Below, piece after piece: positions 46,740-47,480 of a stretch of 47,480 nucleotides of DNA. Location: the NCBI GenBank assembly GCA_015680685.1, contig MNCI01005969.1, positions 557,557 to 605,036 on the forward strand, given 5' to 3'. A model generated the notes under the pieces. It did no database searches and was not told where the DNA came from. It worked only from the letters and a program-made list of their open reading frames with translations. How positions within the stretch are numbered: position 1 is the first letter of the stretch; every line of letters begins with the position of its first letter. Position numbers and translations under genes: made by a program. Source of the DNA: Gnetum montanum (lineage: Eukaryota > Streptophyta > Gnetopsida > Gnetales > Gnetaceae).

Positions 46740-47480
46740 TTCCATGAGCCTAAAATAGCTAGTACTAATACTACCTCTGTTGGTGGACAACCCTGCTTCT
46801 TATTTTAGATCGCCTCCTTCTAAGTCAATCGTGGGGGAGATGGCCACCAATGCTAACCATTCTGAGCCCTCAGTTTCTTTTGTATTTTTATTTTACACAT
46901 TTTCCATTTTTACTTATTTTTTTTACATCATCATTAACATTTTTTACTATTTTTTCTCTATTCCATTTTGTTTAAATTACTTTCACTTATCATCCAATAA
47001 GTGCTCATGATGGTGGATTGTACTATAATGGTGTTGATTGCTAATGTTTGGCTTTTACCTTTGACTTTTAATGTTGATACTAAGATATGGTTTCTTTTGA
47101 TAAAACAGGCAATGAGTCCACATCATCCATTCATCCAATCAGCTCTATGGTCGCCCTTGATCTTGGAACTATACTCTCCCTTTTTCTAAGTAAACTTATT
47201 AATGAATTGGTGGCTTGGTATTCTTCAAACCAAGGAAAGGTTCAAATGGATTGAAAAGGGTGTGATCTCAAGGGGATTTGATGCATTTGTGCTAGCTATT
47301 CTCTTGGGTACTTGGATGTTTTTCATAGGTTTTCCTCCATTCCACTCTTGACCAAATATCAGGAAGTTGACCTAATCAAATAAGTCTTTGCATGGTGTGG
47401 TTCTCACATGATATATATCTAAAAAAAACTAGTGAGAATTCAAAGCACACCCCTTAGACACAATAAAGAAACATGGGCTA
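46740..47480 (+). other. Post-integrase interior of element C, runs off window
   Basis: Non-coding. A polypurine tract GTGGGGGAGATGGCCA lies at 46831-46846. The rest aligns with B's spacer (32918-32215, reverse), so an accessory ORF would be expected further right, outside the window. Confidence 0.7.

Noticed and set aside
1-47480. CRISPR arrays, bacterial operons, rRNA or intact tRNA genes
   Set aside because: None seen; the window has plant nuclear features throughout.

Overview
This window looks like nuclear DNA from a seed plant with a large, repeat-rich genome. The evidence is one intron-rich plant gene, several decayed Ty3-type LTR retrotransposons with a plant tRNA-Asp primer site, and tRNA-derived SINE heads. 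The old, transition-riddled and heavily nested elements would suit a gymnosperm, but that is an inference; nothing in the sequence fixes the species.

Only one convincing host gene is present: a ubiquitin-specific protease on the minus strand (coding 16127 to 9081, eight exons, about 709 residues) that resembles Arabidopsis UBP25. All catalytic boxes are intact across exons 1-6. Exon 7 carries a 69-residue tandem duplication with a basic KRKRED motif in each unit. Two acceptors are NAGNAG type, and the stop codon overlaps a possible splice donor that could give an alternative C-terminus.

Layout: 1-1955 is the 5' end of a minus-strand Ty3 element (A) running off the left edge. 1956-9080 is mostly AT-rich DNA with small repeats and no convincing gene. 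9081-16127 is the UBP gene. 16128-18211 is its leader plus repeats. 18212-18966 is a perfect-TSD solo LTR. 18972-21598 is AT-rich with SINE heads. From 21599 to the right edge there is a nested retroelement complex.

Within that complex, element D (+, 21599-41146, about 4.9 kb once insertions are removed) keeps LTRs, a primer site, a stub of gag and an accessory ORF, but no pol. D is interrupted by three insertions: a solo LTR (22221-22847, TSD CTAAT), an unrelated copia-like solo LTR (24026-24824, TSD AACCT), and a 13.2 kb element B (-, 26907-40122, TSD CTTGG). B has LTR-gag-PR-RT-RH-IN-spacer-accessory ORF-LTR, all riddled with stops. D's 3' LTR (40265-41146) is followed directly by a primer site and the gag-pol of element C (+), so D and C share one LTR; C runs off the right edge.

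The most interesting signals are: the accessory ORF found both in the full element and alone in a gag-pol-less derivative; a U3-like promoter fragment just upstream of that ORF inside B; and U3 arrays with a 14-nt period whose unit differs between LTR subfamilies (GATATCG versus TTGAC-TGATC) although the period is kept.
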